Notes: generated by a model not told the origin, from the letters alone. DNA of 64,000 nt from CAZEKB01 sp964512225 (GCA_964512225.1 CAZEKB010000028.1:1-64000); one strand, 5' to 3'; shown: positions 7,943 to 17,129, counted from the stretch's first letter. Made by a program: numbers and translations.

Positions 7943-9460
7943 ATGTATGAACTGCGACTCGGTTTCGTAGCGGCGGCGACGCTGCTGCTCGCGTGCAACC
8001 CTGGACCCGTGCAGGTGGCTTCGGCGCCCGTCGTGAAGGCCGCCTCTCCGGGGGACCTGACCGCCCCGCACTCGTCCACAATGCGCGACGCAGAGCCCGT
8101 CGGGGAGCCCGTCGATGCGATCCTCACCCAGGCCCCCGAGGTGCCGCCGCCCACCGGACGGACCGCGCCCGCGAAGGTCGTGGTGCACCTCGAGGTCGTG
8201 GAGAAGGTGATGCCCATCAGCGAGGGCGTCGACTACACGTTCTGGACCTTCGGCGGCGACGTTCCGGGCAGCTTCATCCGGGTTCGACAGGGCGATACAG
8301 TGGAGTTCCACCTCGCCAATCACCCCGACAGCAAGATGCCGCACAACATCGACCTGCACGCGGTCACCGGCCCCGGCGGCGGCGCGGCGAGCTCCTTCAC
8401 GGCGCCCGGCCACTCGAGCCGGTTCACGTTCAAGACCCTCAACCCCGGCCTGTACGTCTATCACTGCGCCACCGCCCCGGTGGGCATGCACGTCGCCAAC
8501 GGCATGTACGGGCTGATCCTCGTGGAGCCGCCCGAGGGGCTGCCCGAGGTGGATCGCGAGTACTACGTGATGCAGGGCGACTTCTACACGGTGGGCAAGT
8601 ACCGAGAGAAGGGGCTGCAGCCGTTCGACATGCAGAAGGCCATCGAGGAGAACGCGACATACGTCCTCTTCAACGGTCGCGAGGGCTCCCTGCTGGGTGA
8701 CAACGCGCTCCAGGCGAACGTGGGCGAGCGCGTCCGCCTCTACGTGGGCAACGGCGGACCCAACCTGGTCTCCAGCTTCCACGTCATCGGCGAGATCTTC
8801 GACAACGTGCACTACGAGGGCGGCCTCAAGGGCCAGGAGAACGTGCAGACCACCCTCATCCCCGCGGGCGGCGCGGCCTTCGTCGAGTTCGAGGTCGAGG
8901 TCCCCGGCACCTACATCCTCGTCGATCACTCGATCTTCCGGGCGTTCAACAAGGGCGCGCTGGGGATGATGAAGGTCGAGGGCGCCGAGGCGAAGGGCAT
9001 CTACTCGGGCAAGGAGGTCGACGCGACCTACCTCGCCGACAAGGCCGACGAGGGCTCGCCCGTCGTGATCGCGAAGGCCGCCGCCTCGGGCGCTTCCAAG
9101 GCGGACCGCATCGCCGCGGGCAAGGCGCTGTTCGCAGGCACCTGCTCGACCTGTCACATGGCGGACGGCGCCGGCGTCGACAACGTCTTCCCGCCCCTCG
9201 CGGGCTCGGACTACGTCGCCGCGGCCGGGGCGCAGAAGATCGCCGGGATCGTCCTCAACGGGCTCACCGGCCCCGTCAAGGTCAACGGCAAGGACTACAA
9301 CTCGGTCATGCCGCCGATGTCGCAGCTGAACGACGACGAGATCGCCAACATCACGACCTTCGTCCTCAACAACTGGGACAATCCCGGAGGCGAGATCAGC
9401 GCCGAGGCCGTCGCCAGGCTGCGGGCAGGCACCGATCGACCGCCGGGCGCCGCTCACTAG
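7943..9460 (+). CDS. nirK: copper nitrite reductase NirK fused to cytochrome c
   Basis: A 505-aa lipoprotein (ATLLLAC lipobox) that reduces nitrite to nitric oxide in the periplasm. Two cupredoxin domains carry the expected ligands. In PHNIDLHAV these are type 1 His134, catalytic Asp137 and type 2 His139. In YHCATAPVGMHVANGM they are type 2 His174, type 1 Cys175, His183 and Met188. The second domain has SSFHVIGE (catalytic histidine) and VDHSIFRAF (type 2 histidine). The C-xTAPV-GMH spacing fits the NirK group with a short type 1 loop. A C-terminal cytochrome c domain (CSTCH at 401-405, axial Met in VMPPM) feeds electrons directly. ATG 7943 was chosen because it leaves a proper lipoprotein signal. 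nirV follows 18 bp later. Confidence 0.95.
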   Translation: MYELRLGFVAAATLLLACNPGPVQVASAPVVKAASPGDLTAPHSSTMRDAEPVGEPVDAILTQAPEVPPPTGRTAPAKVVVHLEVVEKVMPISEGVDYTFWTFGGDVPGSFIRVRQGDTVEFHLANHPDSKMPHNIDLHAVTGPGGGAASSFTAPGHSSRFTFKTLNPGLYVYHCATAPVGMHVANGMYGLILVEPPEGLPEVDREYYVMQGDFYTVGKYREKGLQPFDMQKAIEENATYVLFNGREGSLLGDNALQANVGERVRLYVGNGGPNLVSSFHVIGEIFDNVHYEGGLKGQENVQTTLIPAGGAAFVEFEVEVPGTYILVDHSIFRAFNKGALGMMKVEGAEAKGIYSGKEVDATYLADKADEGSPVVIAKAAASGASKADRIAAGKALFAGTCSTCHMADGAGVDNVFPPLAGSDYVAAAGAQKIAGIVLNGLTGPVKVNGKDYNSVMPPMSQLNDDEIANITTFVLNNWDNPGGEISAEAVARLRAGTDRPPGAAH

Positions 9461-9478
9461 CACGCCGAGGGAGACCGT

Positions 9479-10246
9479 TTGCGAGTCCTCGTCCCCCTGC
9501 TGGCCGTCTCCGTCCTCGCGGGGGCGCCGGCGGCGCTGCACGACGTCGGACCGGGGACCTGGCGACCCCTCTACCCCGCCGAGGGCGAAGAGGAGATCCG
9601 GGTCCCCGCGTTCCGGCTCGAGGAGCGGACCGTGACCAACGCGGAGTTCCTCGAGTTCGTCGCCGACCACCCGGAGTGGCGGCGCGGCGAGGTGCCCGCG
9701 CTGTTCGCGGACGAGGGCTACCTCGGCCACTGGGAGGCGCCGCTCTCCGCGGGCGCGGCGATCCGGGACCGCCCGGTGACGCGCGTGAGCTGGTGGGCTG
9801 CTCGCGCCTTCTGCGAAGCGCGGGGGCGACGCCTGCCCTACGAAGCGGAGTGGGAGCTCGCCGCGATGGCGTCCGCCACGAAGAAGGACGCGACGAAGGA
9901 CCCGGAGCACCTCGCGAAGATCCTCGCCTGGTACGCCCGCCCCTCCGACCACCTCGCCGACGCGGGCACCGGGCCGCCCAACGCGTGGGGCGTCCGGGAC
10001 CTCCACGGCTCGGTCTGGGAGTGGGTCGAGGACTTCCAGTCCGCCCTCGTCACGGCCGACAACCGGGAGGACGGCACCGTCGACACGTCTCGCTTCTGCG
10101 GCGCAGGGGCCGTGTCCGCCGCGGTGAAGGAGGACTACGCGGCGTTCATGCGCCTCGCCTTCCGCTCGTCGCTCTCGGGGAGCTACACGACCAAGAACCT
10201 GGGGTTCCGGTGCGCCGCGGACCCCGACGATGGGGAGCCGAGATGA
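9479..10246 (+). CDS. nirV: NirV-like formylglycine-generating-enzyme-fold protein
   Basis: A 255-aa protein of the SUMF1/FGE fold: VTNAEFLEFVADHPEW, PVTRVSWWAARAFCEARGRRLPYEAEWELAA, NAWGVRDLHGSVWEWVED and NLGFRCA. Proteins of this type directly follow nirK in many denitrifiers and are called NirV. The exact role is unsettled, and maturation or accessory functions have been proposed. A short hydrophobic N-terminus suggests export. The start is TTG 9479 behind gagggagacc. The stop overlaps the next ATG (ATGA), so it is in the nirK operon. The two adjacent active cysteines of true sulfatase-activating enzymes are not seen, so sulfatase activation is unlikely. Confidence 0.85.
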   Translation: MRVLVPLLAVSVLAGAPAALHDVGPGTWRPLYPAEGEEEIRVPAFRLEERTVTNAEFLEFVADHPEWRRGEVPALFADEGYLGHWEAPLSAGAAIRDRPVTRVSWWAARAFCEARGRRLPYEAEWELAAMASATKKDATKDPEHLAKILAWYARPSDHLADAGTGPPNAWGVRDLHGSVWEWVEDFQSALVTADNREDGTVDTSRFCGAGAVSAAVKEDYAAFMRLAFRSSLSGSYTTKNLGFRCAADPDDGEPR

Positions 10247-10914
10247 ACCGAGCCCTGATCGCAGCGATTCTCCTGAGCGCCGGCTGCAGCGGGTCCGGCG
10301 GGCAGGACGCCCAACGGCCCGACGCGCCCGCGGACCACGACGCACACGCGATGGACCACGACGCACACGCGGGCATGGACCACGACGCACACGCGGGCAT
10401 GAACCACGAGGCGCTGCCCGCCGCCGAGACGGTGCCGGGGGCGTCGCTTCACCAGCTCGAGGTCCCCCTGACCTCGCACGCGGGCGAGCCCATCGACTGG
10501 AGCGGCTTCCGCGGAGGCCCGGTCCTCGTGAGCATGATCTACACGTCGTGCTCCACGGCCTGCCCGATGATCGTGGCCGAGGTCATGCGGATCCACGAGG
10601 CGGCGGGGGTGCCGAACGCGAAGGTGCTGCTCGTATCCATGGACCCGGAGCGGGACACCCCCGAGGCGCTCGCCGCCATGAAGGCGAAGCACGACCTGGG
10701 GCCGGAGTGGACGCTCGCGCACTCCGACGACGCGGGGACGCGCATGGTGTCGGCCGCCCTGGGGGTGCGCTACCGCAAGCTGCCCAGCGGCGACTTCAAC
10801 CACAGCCAGGTCATCGCGCTGCTCGACGGCGACGGCGTCATCGCCGCGCGCGCCGAGAGCCTGGGCCCCCAGCGGGACGTCGTGATCGCGGGCCTGAAGA
10901 CCCTCGCTAGGTAG
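10243..10914 (+). CDS. SCO1/SenC copper chaperone with His/Met-rich repeats
   Basis: A 223-aa lipoprotein (LLSAGC). The thioredoxin-like SCO domain has the copper motif TSCSTACPM (CxxxC) and the distal histidine in FNHSQVIALLDGDG. SCO proteins deliver copper to the CuA site of heme-copper oxidases. Between the lipid anchor and the domain is a repeated segment built on DHDAHA and HAGMDH, which is very rich in His, Asp and Met and probably a copper-collecting arm. It overlaps nirV by 4 bp and leads into a DUF420 gene, so its likely clients are NirK and the CuA subunit encoded at 17130-17660. Confidence 0.9.
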   Translation: MNRALIAAILLSAGCSGSGGQDAQRPDAPADHDAHAMDHDAHAGMDHDAHAGMNHEALPAAETVPGASLHQLEVPLTSHAGEPIDWSGFRGGPVLVSMIYTSCSTACPMIVAEVMRIHEAAGVPNAKVLLVSMDPERDTPEALAAMKAKHDLGPEWTLAHSDDAGTRMVSAALGVRYRKLPSGDFNHSQVIALLDGDGVIAARAESLGPQRDVVIAGLKTLAR

Positions 10915-10915
10915 G

Positions 10916-11395
10916 GTGCACACCCTCGCCGCGGGGCTGTTCGGCGGGCGGGCCGACGTCGTCATCGACGCGGTCCTGCTCTCCACGCTGGTCCTGGTGC
11001 CGCTCATCGTCTTCGCCTGGCTCCACGCCCGCGGCGGCCGCTACCTCGAGCACCGCAATACGATGCTCGTCACGACCGTGCTGCTGTTCATCGCGGTGAC
11101 GGCCGTGGAGATGGACCTGCGCGCGATGGGCGGCCTCTTCGTCCTCACCGAGGGAGGTCGGTTCTCCGGGACGACGTTCCTGAAGGTCTCCGCCTACCTG
11201 CACGTCGCCATCTCGACCGTCACCGGCGTGTGGTGGGCGGGGCTCATCGGCGTCAGCCTGTGGAAGTTCCCCAGTCCCCCCGAGCCCGGCGCGTTCGGGC
11301 GGTACCACCGGTTCGGGGGCCGGGCCGCGCTCGTCCTCATGGGCCTCACGGGCATCACGGGCCTGGAGCTCTACTTCATCGCCTTCGTCCTGTGA
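10916..11395 (+). CDS. DUF420 (CtaM-like) membrane protein
   Basis: A 159-aa protein starting at GTG 10916, directly after the SCO stop. Four hydrophobic segments: DAVLLSTLVLVPLIVFAWLHA, TMLVTTVLLFIAVTAVEMDL, YLHVAISTVTGVWWAGLIGVSLW and AALVLMGLTGITGLELYFIAFVL, with the family-type YHRFGGRAAL before the last. DUF420 proteins include CtaM, which is needed for maturation of heme-copper oxidases in Gram-positive bacteria. The position beside SCO and opposite the heme O synthase gene supports an assembly role. It converges on ctaB with 15 bp between stop codons. Confidence 0.75.
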   Translation: MHTLAAGLFGGRADVVIDAVLLSTLVLVPLIVFAWLHARGGRYLEHRNTMLVTTVLLFIAVTAVEMDLRAMGGLFVLTEGGRFSGTTFLKVSAYLHVAISTVTGVWWAGLIGVSLWKFPSPPEPGAFGRYHRFGGRAALVLMGLTGITGLELYFIAFVL

Positions 11396-11410
11396 CGGGC
11401 GACGCGGGGC

Positions 11411-12331
11411 TCAGAGCAGGGCGGCGTCCAGGACCAACGCGAGCACGAGCGCGGGCAGGTAGGCCAAGGCCGCGAAGAAGAAGCGACGGGTGACGTCCCG
11501 CCCCGCCCCCGGGCGCAGCAGGGCGCCCGCGGCGCGACATACGTACAGCCCGAGCGCGACCGCGACGACGGCGTAGACCCCGCTCGCGAGCGGGGTCGCG
11601 GCGAGGGCGAGGCTCGCCACCAGCAGGGCCCAGGACCACGCGACGGCGCGCACGCGCGCGCCCCGGTCCCCCCGGTCCGCCACGATCGTGACGATCCCGG
11701 CGCGGGCGTAGTCGTCCCCGCTGAGCAGCGCGACGCCGATGAAGTGGGGCACCTGCCAGGCGACGAGCACCGCGAACAGCAGCCACGCCTCCAGGGCGAG
11801 GGCCCCGCCGGCGGCGACCCACCCCATCAGCGGAGGCACGGCCCCGGGCACCGCCCCCACCAGCAGGGCCCAGCCGCTGCGCCGCTTCATCGGCGTGTAG
11901 ACGCATACGTACGCGAGCCAGGCCCCGACGCCCAGGGCGGCCGCCCCCGGATCCACGACCCACAGGGGGGGCAGGGACGCCAGCAGGGTGACGAACCCGA
12001 ACGTCGCCGCCGCGCCCGCGTCCATCCGGCCCGCGGGCAGCGGCCGGTTCCGAGTCCGCGCCATGAGGGCGTCGGTGTCCTGCTCGAGCACCTGGTTCAT
12101 CGCATTCGCCGAGCCGACGATGAGCGTCGTGCCCCCCAGCAGCGCGAGGAGCCGAACCGGGTCGAACCCACCCCCCGCGAGGGCGTACGCCCCGAGCATC
12201 ACCAGGACGTTCATCGCGGTCAGCGTGGGCTTCGTCAGCTGAAGCAGATCCGCCGCGACCCGGCGCGCAGGCACCGCGGGCACCGTCCGCGCGGGGCGGA
12301 TCGAGAGAGGGGAGATCAGGTCGACGGACAT
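11411..12331 (-). CDS. ctaB: protoheme IX farnesyltransferase (heme O synthase)
   Basis: A 306-aa UbiA-family membrane enzyme that farnesylates heme b to heme O for heme-copper oxidases. The first aspartate-rich prenyl-binding motif is NQVLEQDTDALMARTRNRPL and the second helix pair holds YTPMKRR and WQVPHFIGVALL. About nine membrane helices, the usual length. ATG 12331 has an excellent ribosome site (gaggaggtgtccg). It is the last gene of the leftward oxidase operon, 40 bp after the cytochrome b fusion. Its presence implies that the neighbouring oxidase-type enzyme uses heme O or a heme A made from it. Confidence 0.93.
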   Translation of the reverse strand: MSVDLISPLSIRPARTVPAVPARRVAADLLQLTKPTLTAMNVLVMLGAYALAGGGFDPVRLLALLGGTTLIVGSANAMNQVLEQDTDALMARTRNRPLPAGRMDAGAAATFGFVTLLASLPPLWVVDPGAAALGVGAWLAYVCVYTPMKRRSGWALLVGAVPGAVPPLMGWVAAGGALALEAWLLFAVLVAWQVPHFIGVALLSGDDYARAGIVTIVADRGDRGARVRAVAWSWALLVASLALAATPLASGVYAVVAVALGLYVCRAAGALLRPGAGRDVTRRFFFAALAYLPALVLALVLDAALL

Positions 12332-12371
12332 CGGACACCTCCTCGTCGTGGTCGGGCTCGGGTCGTCACGC

Positions 12372-14441
12372 TCACCACCAGTCGAAGCCGTCGTTGCGGC
12401 CGAAGAGGACGACGCGGCGTTCGCGCGGACGGAACTCCAGGGTTCGGTGTTCGGTCCAGTCCCAGGCGGACGCGTCGAGCCGATCGCCGAGCTGCACCCG
12501 GACCTCGTGAGGCCCCGGGGCGACCGCGAGCGTCTCCAGGGCGATGCTGTTGCCGTCGCCCCAGATGCCCTTGGGCGGGTACGCCCGATCGAGGACGAGC
12601 TCGCCGTCGACGTGGACCCGGAGCCGCACGTCGGCCCGGCGACGCTCGCAGATGCGCTCCCGACGCATGTGCACCGGCGTGTTCGCGAGCTCCTCGGCGC
12701 TGGGCACGCGACAGTCCTCCCCCACCCGGCCGGGGTGCTTGAACGATACGACGAGCACCGGCTCGTCCCCCGCCGCGGGCCACCACGGGCCCACGCTCAT
12801 CGCCGCCACCACGACCCCGATGGCGGCCGCCAGCCCCACCCCCGCCACGGCCGACGCGCGTCGCGACGGCGGGGGCGCAGCGCCCCCGTCCAGGGCCTCG
12901 ATCAGCGCGTCCACGCCGCCCCGGGGGAACCGAACCACGCGCACCGCGCTCGCGTCGACCTTGTCCCGTCGCAGCTCGGGCTCCCGACGCCCGTCCAGGC
13001 GCTCCTCGATCCAGGCCGGCCCCTCCCGGAAGCGGCAGTTCGCGGGCCCGCAGGCGCCGATGACGACCTCCTTCGCGCCGCTGCGCAGCGCCCGCTCCAC
13101 CAGCAGCGGGTGGACCCAGCCCGCGCACGGGACCGGCAGGATCCGCCACCCCGGCAGCGCGTCGCACCGACCGGACGCTTCGTCCACCTCGAGCAGCTCT
13201 CCCGCCCCGTCGGCGCACAGGACGGCCAGGCTCTCGGCCCGCCCCGCCACCAGGGCTTCGGCCATCCACCGGCCCACCGTCTTGCGGGCGAGGAGGCTCG
13301 GCCACGCGGGCACGCCCACGCCGCCGGTGTCGCACGAGCCGGTGCAGATGCTGCAACCGACGCAGAGGGCCTCGTCCACCAACGCCTGGGACTCGAAGGG
13401 CTTGTCGTCTTCGCGCGGCACCATCGAGATGGCGCTGTACGGGCAGTCGGCTTCGCACTTGCGGCACGAGTTGCACAGCGACGCCTCCACCACCGCCGGG
13501 CGAGCGCGGGCGCCCACGAGCGCCCACGGCACCACGAAGCCGACGGCCCCGACCCCGAGCAGCAGCGCCCACCCGAGCCCGACGCTCATGCGCTCGGCGA
13601 GCACCAGGGGCGCGAGGTACCACCAGTCGAGCGGGAAGCCGCCGGGCTCCACCGCGAGGCGCGCCGGGCCCGCCGTGTCCGCGGGCAGGGCGACCGAGAG
13701 CAGGACGAGGGAGCCGACGATCCAGGCGGTCATCACCCGCCCGGTGATCCAGTTCGCGCGCGCGAGCCGGGTGATGTGCAGCCACAGCGCCACCACCGCC
13801 GCGAAGGGCACGAGCATGTGGATGAAGAAGATGACGAAGAACAGGAGCGTGTTGACGCGCTCGTCCACCAGGAACGACCGACTCAGGGGATCGATGAAGA
13901 TCGGCAGGACGTCGAGGAACTTGGCCGTGGCGAGGGCGATCTGCCGGGCGCGCTCGTCCCACACCAGCCAGTAGCCCGTCCAGCCCGTCAGCCACAGGAC
14001 GCCGATCACGAACACGCCGGTGACCCAGGCGAGCCACCGCGAGCCGCCGAAGCGACGGGCGAAGAAGAGCTTGAGCGCGTGCACCGCGAGGAAGAACACG
14101 CAGGCGTCGGAGCTGTAGCGATGCAGCGAGCGCACGAGCCCCGCGGTCCACGGCTGCGCGTCCATCGCCACGACCGAGTCCCAGCTCTGGTGGATGCTGG
14201 GGACGTACCAGAGCAGCAGCAGGATGCCGCTGACCAGGGCCACGATGAACGTCGTATTGGCGATGGCCCCGGTGCGAGCGAAGGGGTTGAGGTCCTCGGG
14301 CAGGAAGGTGTCGATCGCGCGATCGGCGGCGGTGAAGGGCCGCTCCAGCAGCTTGAGGAGCCCCTCGCCGCGCACCGGCGGCTCCGGCGACGCGTCCCCC
14401 ACGGGCCGACGCGCGAGCTGCACGATGGGCGGCGCGTTCAC
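12372..14441 (-). CDS. cytochrome b - ferredoxin - MvhD-like fusion protein
   Basis: A 689-aa fusion. Residues 1-310 are a cytochrome b6-type N-terminal domain with four heme-ligand histidines in two pairs (His107/His121 in SLHRYSSD and AVHALKLF; His208/His222 in FFIHML and LHITRL). Residues 320-372 are a 2[4Fe-4S] ferredoxin (CNSCRKCEADCP; CVGCSICTGSC). Residues 400-520 resemble the MvhD/HdrA-associated FeS subunit (VPCAGWV, IGACGPANCRFREG). A membrane helix near 530-560 and a periplasmic tail end the protein. Such a chain could carry electrons between a quinol-side b heme and cytoplasmic FeS clusters. The start is GTG 14441, 2 nt after the SCO stop. The electron partner is unknown. Confidence 0.8.
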   Translation of the reverse strand: MNAPPIVQLARRPVGDASPEPPVRGEGLLKLLERPFTAADRAIDTFLPEDLNPFARTGAIANTTFIVALVSGILLLLWYVPSIHQSWDSVVAMDAQPWTAGLVRSLHRYSSDACVFFLAVHALKLFFARRFGGSRWLAWVTGVFVIGVLWLTGWTGYWLVWDERARQIALATAKFLDVLPIFIDPLSRSFLVDERVNTLLFFVIFFIHMLVPFAAVVALWLHITRLARANWITGRVMTAWIVGSLVLLSVALPADTAGPARLAVEPGGFPLDWWYLAPLVLAERMSVGLGWALLLGVGAVGFVVPWALVGARARPAVVEASLCNSCRKCEADCPYSAISMVPREDDKPFESQALVDEALCVGCSICTGSCDTGGVGVPAWPSLLARKTVGRWMAEALVAGRAESLAVLCADGAGELLEVDEASGRCDALPGWRILPVPCAGWVHPLLVERALRSGAKEVVIGACGPANCRFREGPAWIEERLDGRREPELRRDKVDASAVRVVRFPRGGVDALIEALDGGAAPPPSRRASAVAGVGLAAAIGVVVAAMSVGPWWPAAGDEPVLVVSFKHPGRVGEDCRVPSAEELANTPVHMRRERICERRRADVRLRVHVDGELVLDRAYPPKGIWGDGNSIALETLAVAPGPHEVRVQLGDRLDASAWDWTEHRTLEFRPRERRVVLFGRNDGFDWW

Positions 14442-14443
14442 GG

Positions 14444-15415
14444 TCAGCTCGCGCCGGGGCTGCTCGGTGGGGGCACCTCACGGATCAACACCTCCAGGGC
14501 GGTGCTCAGCCAGCGCTCCTGCTGGGGCCCCAACGCCAGTCGGAACGCGATCCGTCCGTCGCGCCCGACCAGGATGAACTGGTTCGAGTGGTCGATCACC
14601 CCGGTCGCCTCGTCCCGTTCTCGGGCCACGCCGAGCCGGTCGAGGAGCTCGTTCACCCGGGGCGGGGGCCCGGTGAGGAGGCGATACGTGGGGGACTCCA
14701 GCCCGTGCATCTCCGCGAGGGCCCGGAGCTGCGCCGGTCGGTCTGCGGCGGGGTCCATGGTCACGGCCCACACCTGCACCGCGTCGCGCAGCTCGGGCGC
14801 GAGCCCCTCCACGGCGCGCTTCGACTCCGACAGCAGCCGCGGGCACGTGTGGGGACACGACGCGTACACCGAGGTGAGGAGCGTCACCCGACCGAGGAGG
14901 TCGTCCGTCGCCACCCCGACGAGGTTCTGATCCACCAGATCGATGGCCGGCGGCAGGTGCCGGGTGCGCAGGGCGTCCGCCGGGAAGGGCAGCTCGCCGT
15001 CCAGGGGGGTCGGCCCCGTCGACACCATCGCGGTGAGCCCGAAGCCGACGCCGAGCACCAGCGCGAGGCCCGCCCCGGCCCAGCGCAGGACGGAGCCCCG
15101 GTGCTTCTCCCAGCCGTCCGCGAGGGGCACCCTCCACACCGCGTAGACGACCCCGATCAGCATGAGCGGGTTGACCAGGAGCATGACCAGGTAGGCGACC
15201 TGCAGCTCGCCCGTCGCGGGGTCGTACCCGAGACACCAGACCTTGAACTGGGCGGCGAAGGCCGCCATCTCGCCGTCCCCGTCGGGGATCGCCAGCATGG
15301 CCAGGAGGAGGAGCGGCCAGCCCGTCAGGACCGCCAGGAGGAAGGCGGGGAACCGCCGCCCCTCCAGGAAGTCCTGCAGGACCGTCAACACACCGACTCT
15401 GTCGGAGCGTGGCAA
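14444..15415 (-). CDS. SCO-family protein with N-terminal membrane region
   Basis: A 323-aa protein. Residues 20-130 hold two to three membrane helices (AFLLAVLTGWPLLLLAMLA, QVAYLVMLLVNPLMLIGVVYAVW, VLGVGFGLTAM). The C-terminal part is a SCO thioredoxin domain with YASCPHTCPRLL (CxxxC) and VIDHSNQFILVGRDG (distal histidine). The extra membrane region is longer than in ordinary SCO. TTG 15415 was chosen because GGGAGGAGG lies about 8 nt upstream. It sits between the oxidase subunit I and the cytochrome b fusion, 19 bp after subunit I, and probably inserts copper into the CuA subunit encoded upstream. Confidence 0.85.
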   Translation of the reverse strand: MPRSDRVGVLTVLQDFLEGRRFPAFLLAVLTGWPLLLLAMLAIPDGDGEMAAFAAQFKVWCLGYDPATGELQVAYLVMLLVNPLMLIGVVYAVWRVPLADGWEKHRGSVLRWAGAGLALVLGVGFGLTAMVSTGPTPLDGELPFPADALRTRHLPPAIDLVDQNLVGVATDDLLGRVTLLTSVYASCPHTCPRLLSESKRAVEGLAPELRDAVQVWAVTMDPAADRPAQLRALAEMHGLESPTYRLLTGPPPRVNELLDRLGVARERDEATGVIDHSNQFILVGRDGRIAFRLALGPQQERWLSTALEVLIREVPPPSSPGAS

Positions 15416-15434
15416 GGGCGCTCCTCCTCCCGCG

Positions 15435-17120
15435 TCAGCGCACCCACCAGACGTCGGCGAGCGCCTTCCAGTTGGCGAAGTAGTAGACCGCGAAGCAGAC
15501 CAGCAGCAGGATGACCAGGGCGAAGGCCCCGGGCGTCCGGTGCACCAGGTTCTCGTCCGCCACGGGCGCCGGCGCCGGGGTCCACTGGGACATGGGCCCG
15601 CCCTTGTTCGACTTGCCCAGGAAGACCGCCGCGACGGTCAGCAGGATGAAGAGCAGCAGGCCGAGGAAGGCGAGGATGCCGCCGACCCCCACGCCCGCCA
15701 GCATCAGCGTCGCGCCGGCGTCGAACGAGTGTCCCATCGCCGCGCCCGTGAACTCGACGTCCCAGTGCCGCCTCGGGACCCCGTAGGAGCCCGCGAACGA
15801 CATGCTGAGCGACAGGAACACCACCCCGAAGGCGAAGATGTAGGGCTGCAGCTTGGCGAGGCCCTTCGCGTAGAACTCCCGCTGGAAGATCAGGGGCACG
15901 ACGTAGTACGTCAGCCCCATGAACGCGAGCGTGGTCCCGCCCACGACCGTGGCGTGGAAGTGCCCGGGGATCCGCAGGGTGTTGTGGGCGATGATGTTGA
16001 TCTGCTGCGTCCCGAGCGTCACCCCGGTGATGCCCCCGATGAACCCGAATATCGCGAGCGACAGGAACGTCGCCGAGAAGGCCGGGTTGCCCCAGGGAGC
16101 CTTCGCCAGCCAGGTGAACAGGCCGCTCACGTACCCCCGGCCGCGCTGCACCGATTCGATGGCGGCGGGCACCGTGAACCCGTGGATCATCGAGGCCAGG
16201 ACCGCCAGGTACATGGCGTAGGACGTGTTCCAGATCTTCCACTCGGCGCCCACGCCCGGGTCCACGAGGAGGTGGTGCGCGGAGGCGATGTTGATGAACA
16301 GGATGTAGAAGACGAAGGCGCCGCGGCAGACCGTCTCGTTGAGGGGCTTGGCCCCCGTCGTGAGGTACGCCAGCAGGTACCAGATCGCGACCATCGCGCA
16401 CACGTTCACCTGCTGGCTGGAGTGACCGAGCGCCCACCAGATCAGCCGGTACCAGCCCGCGTCCACGGTCTCGACCCAGCCCAGCGACCAGGCGAACGTC
16501 GGGAGCATCACGATGGCGCCGTGCAGCAGCGTGCCCACCGCGATGATCGCCGCGGCCGTGGCCCCGAAGACCACGAGCGGGACCGAGCCCTCGTACGTCT
16601 TGTCGCGCTTCGCGATGTAGATGCAGCCGAAGTAGTTGAAGACTCCGATCAGCGTGCCCACCGCCACCAGGATGATCCCGCCGTAGAAGGCGGGGCTGCC
16701 CTTGAGGGGGACGTACGACGTCATCAGGACGTCGCTGTTGCCCTGGAAGATGGCGACATCGACCATCACCGCGCCCACCAGCATCATCCCGAAGGACACC
16801 CAGGCGGCGGCCTTGCTCGCGAGCCTCGAGTTGAGGAGCGTCGTGCCGCAGAAGTACAGGACCGCGATCTCGAAGAACAGGATCCAGAAGATCAGCATGT
16901 TGAGGCCGTGCAGCGTGAGCACCCGGTAGAACCAGTCGGCCGGGAGCAGGTGCACGGCGGGCCAGCGGGTGAGCGCCAGTCCGATGGCGGCGACGCCGCC
17001 GATGAGCAGGAACACGACCGCGCAGACCGCGTTCAGCTTGATGAAGAGTTGTGCGTTGAGACAGACGGGCAGGCCGGTCGTATCGCAGGTGCGCACCTCG
17101 TTCGCTTTGAAATTGCCCAC
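15435..17120 (-). CDS. heme-copper oxidase superfamily subunit I lacking the active-site tyrosine (probable NO reductase)
   Basis: A 561-aa protein with about 12-14 membrane helices. The heme and copper ligands are present: His71 (TLHGLN), CuB His233 (ALGHSSQQV), the His282-His283 pair (ASAHHLL) and His387/His389 (IPGHFHA). In oxygen reductases helix VI reads GHPxVY and the tyrosine is cross-linked to the CuB histidine. Here the position is Gln237. Loss of this tyrosine is a hallmark of NO reductases in the superfamily. The start is GTG 17120 behind AGGAGCAACCC. It is next to the CuA subunit, a SCO and heme O synthase, and opposite nirK. I infer NO reduction with cytochrome c or a copper protein as donor. 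A degenerate oxygen reductase is the alternative. Confidence 0.85.
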   Translation of the reverse strand: MGNFKANEVRTCDTTGLPVCLNAQLFIKLNAVCAVVFLLIGGVAAIGLALTRWPAVHLLPADWFYRVLTLHGLNMLIFWILFFEIAVLYFCGTTLLNSRLASKAAAWVSFGMMLVGAVMVDVAIFQGNSDVLMTSYVPLKGSPAFYGGIILVAVGTLIGVFNYFGCIYIAKRDKTYEGSVPLVVFGATAAAIIAVGTLLHGAIVMLPTFAWSLGWVETVDAGWYRLIWWALGHSSQQVNVCAMVAIWYLLAYLTTGAKPLNETVCRGAFVFYILFINIASAHHLLVDPGVGAEWKIWNTSYAMYLAVLASMIHGFTVPAAIESVQRGRGYVSGLFTWLAKAPWGNPAFSATFLSLAIFGFIGGITGVTLGTQQINIIAHNTLRIPGHFHATVVGGTTLAFMGLTYYVVPLIFQREFYAKGLAKLQPYIFAFGVVFLSLSMSFAGSYGVPRRHWDVEFTGAAMGHSFDAGATLMLAGVGVGGILAFLGLLLFILLTVAAVFLGKSNKGGPMSQWTPAPAPVADENLVHRTPGAFALVILLLVCFAVYYFANWKALADVWWVR

Positions 17121-17129
17121 GGGTTGCTC

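Noticed and set aside
9479..10246. Sulfatase-activating formylglycine-generating enzyme
   Set aside because: There is no sulfatase nearby, the catalytic cysteine pair is not seen, and the position after nirK points to NirV.
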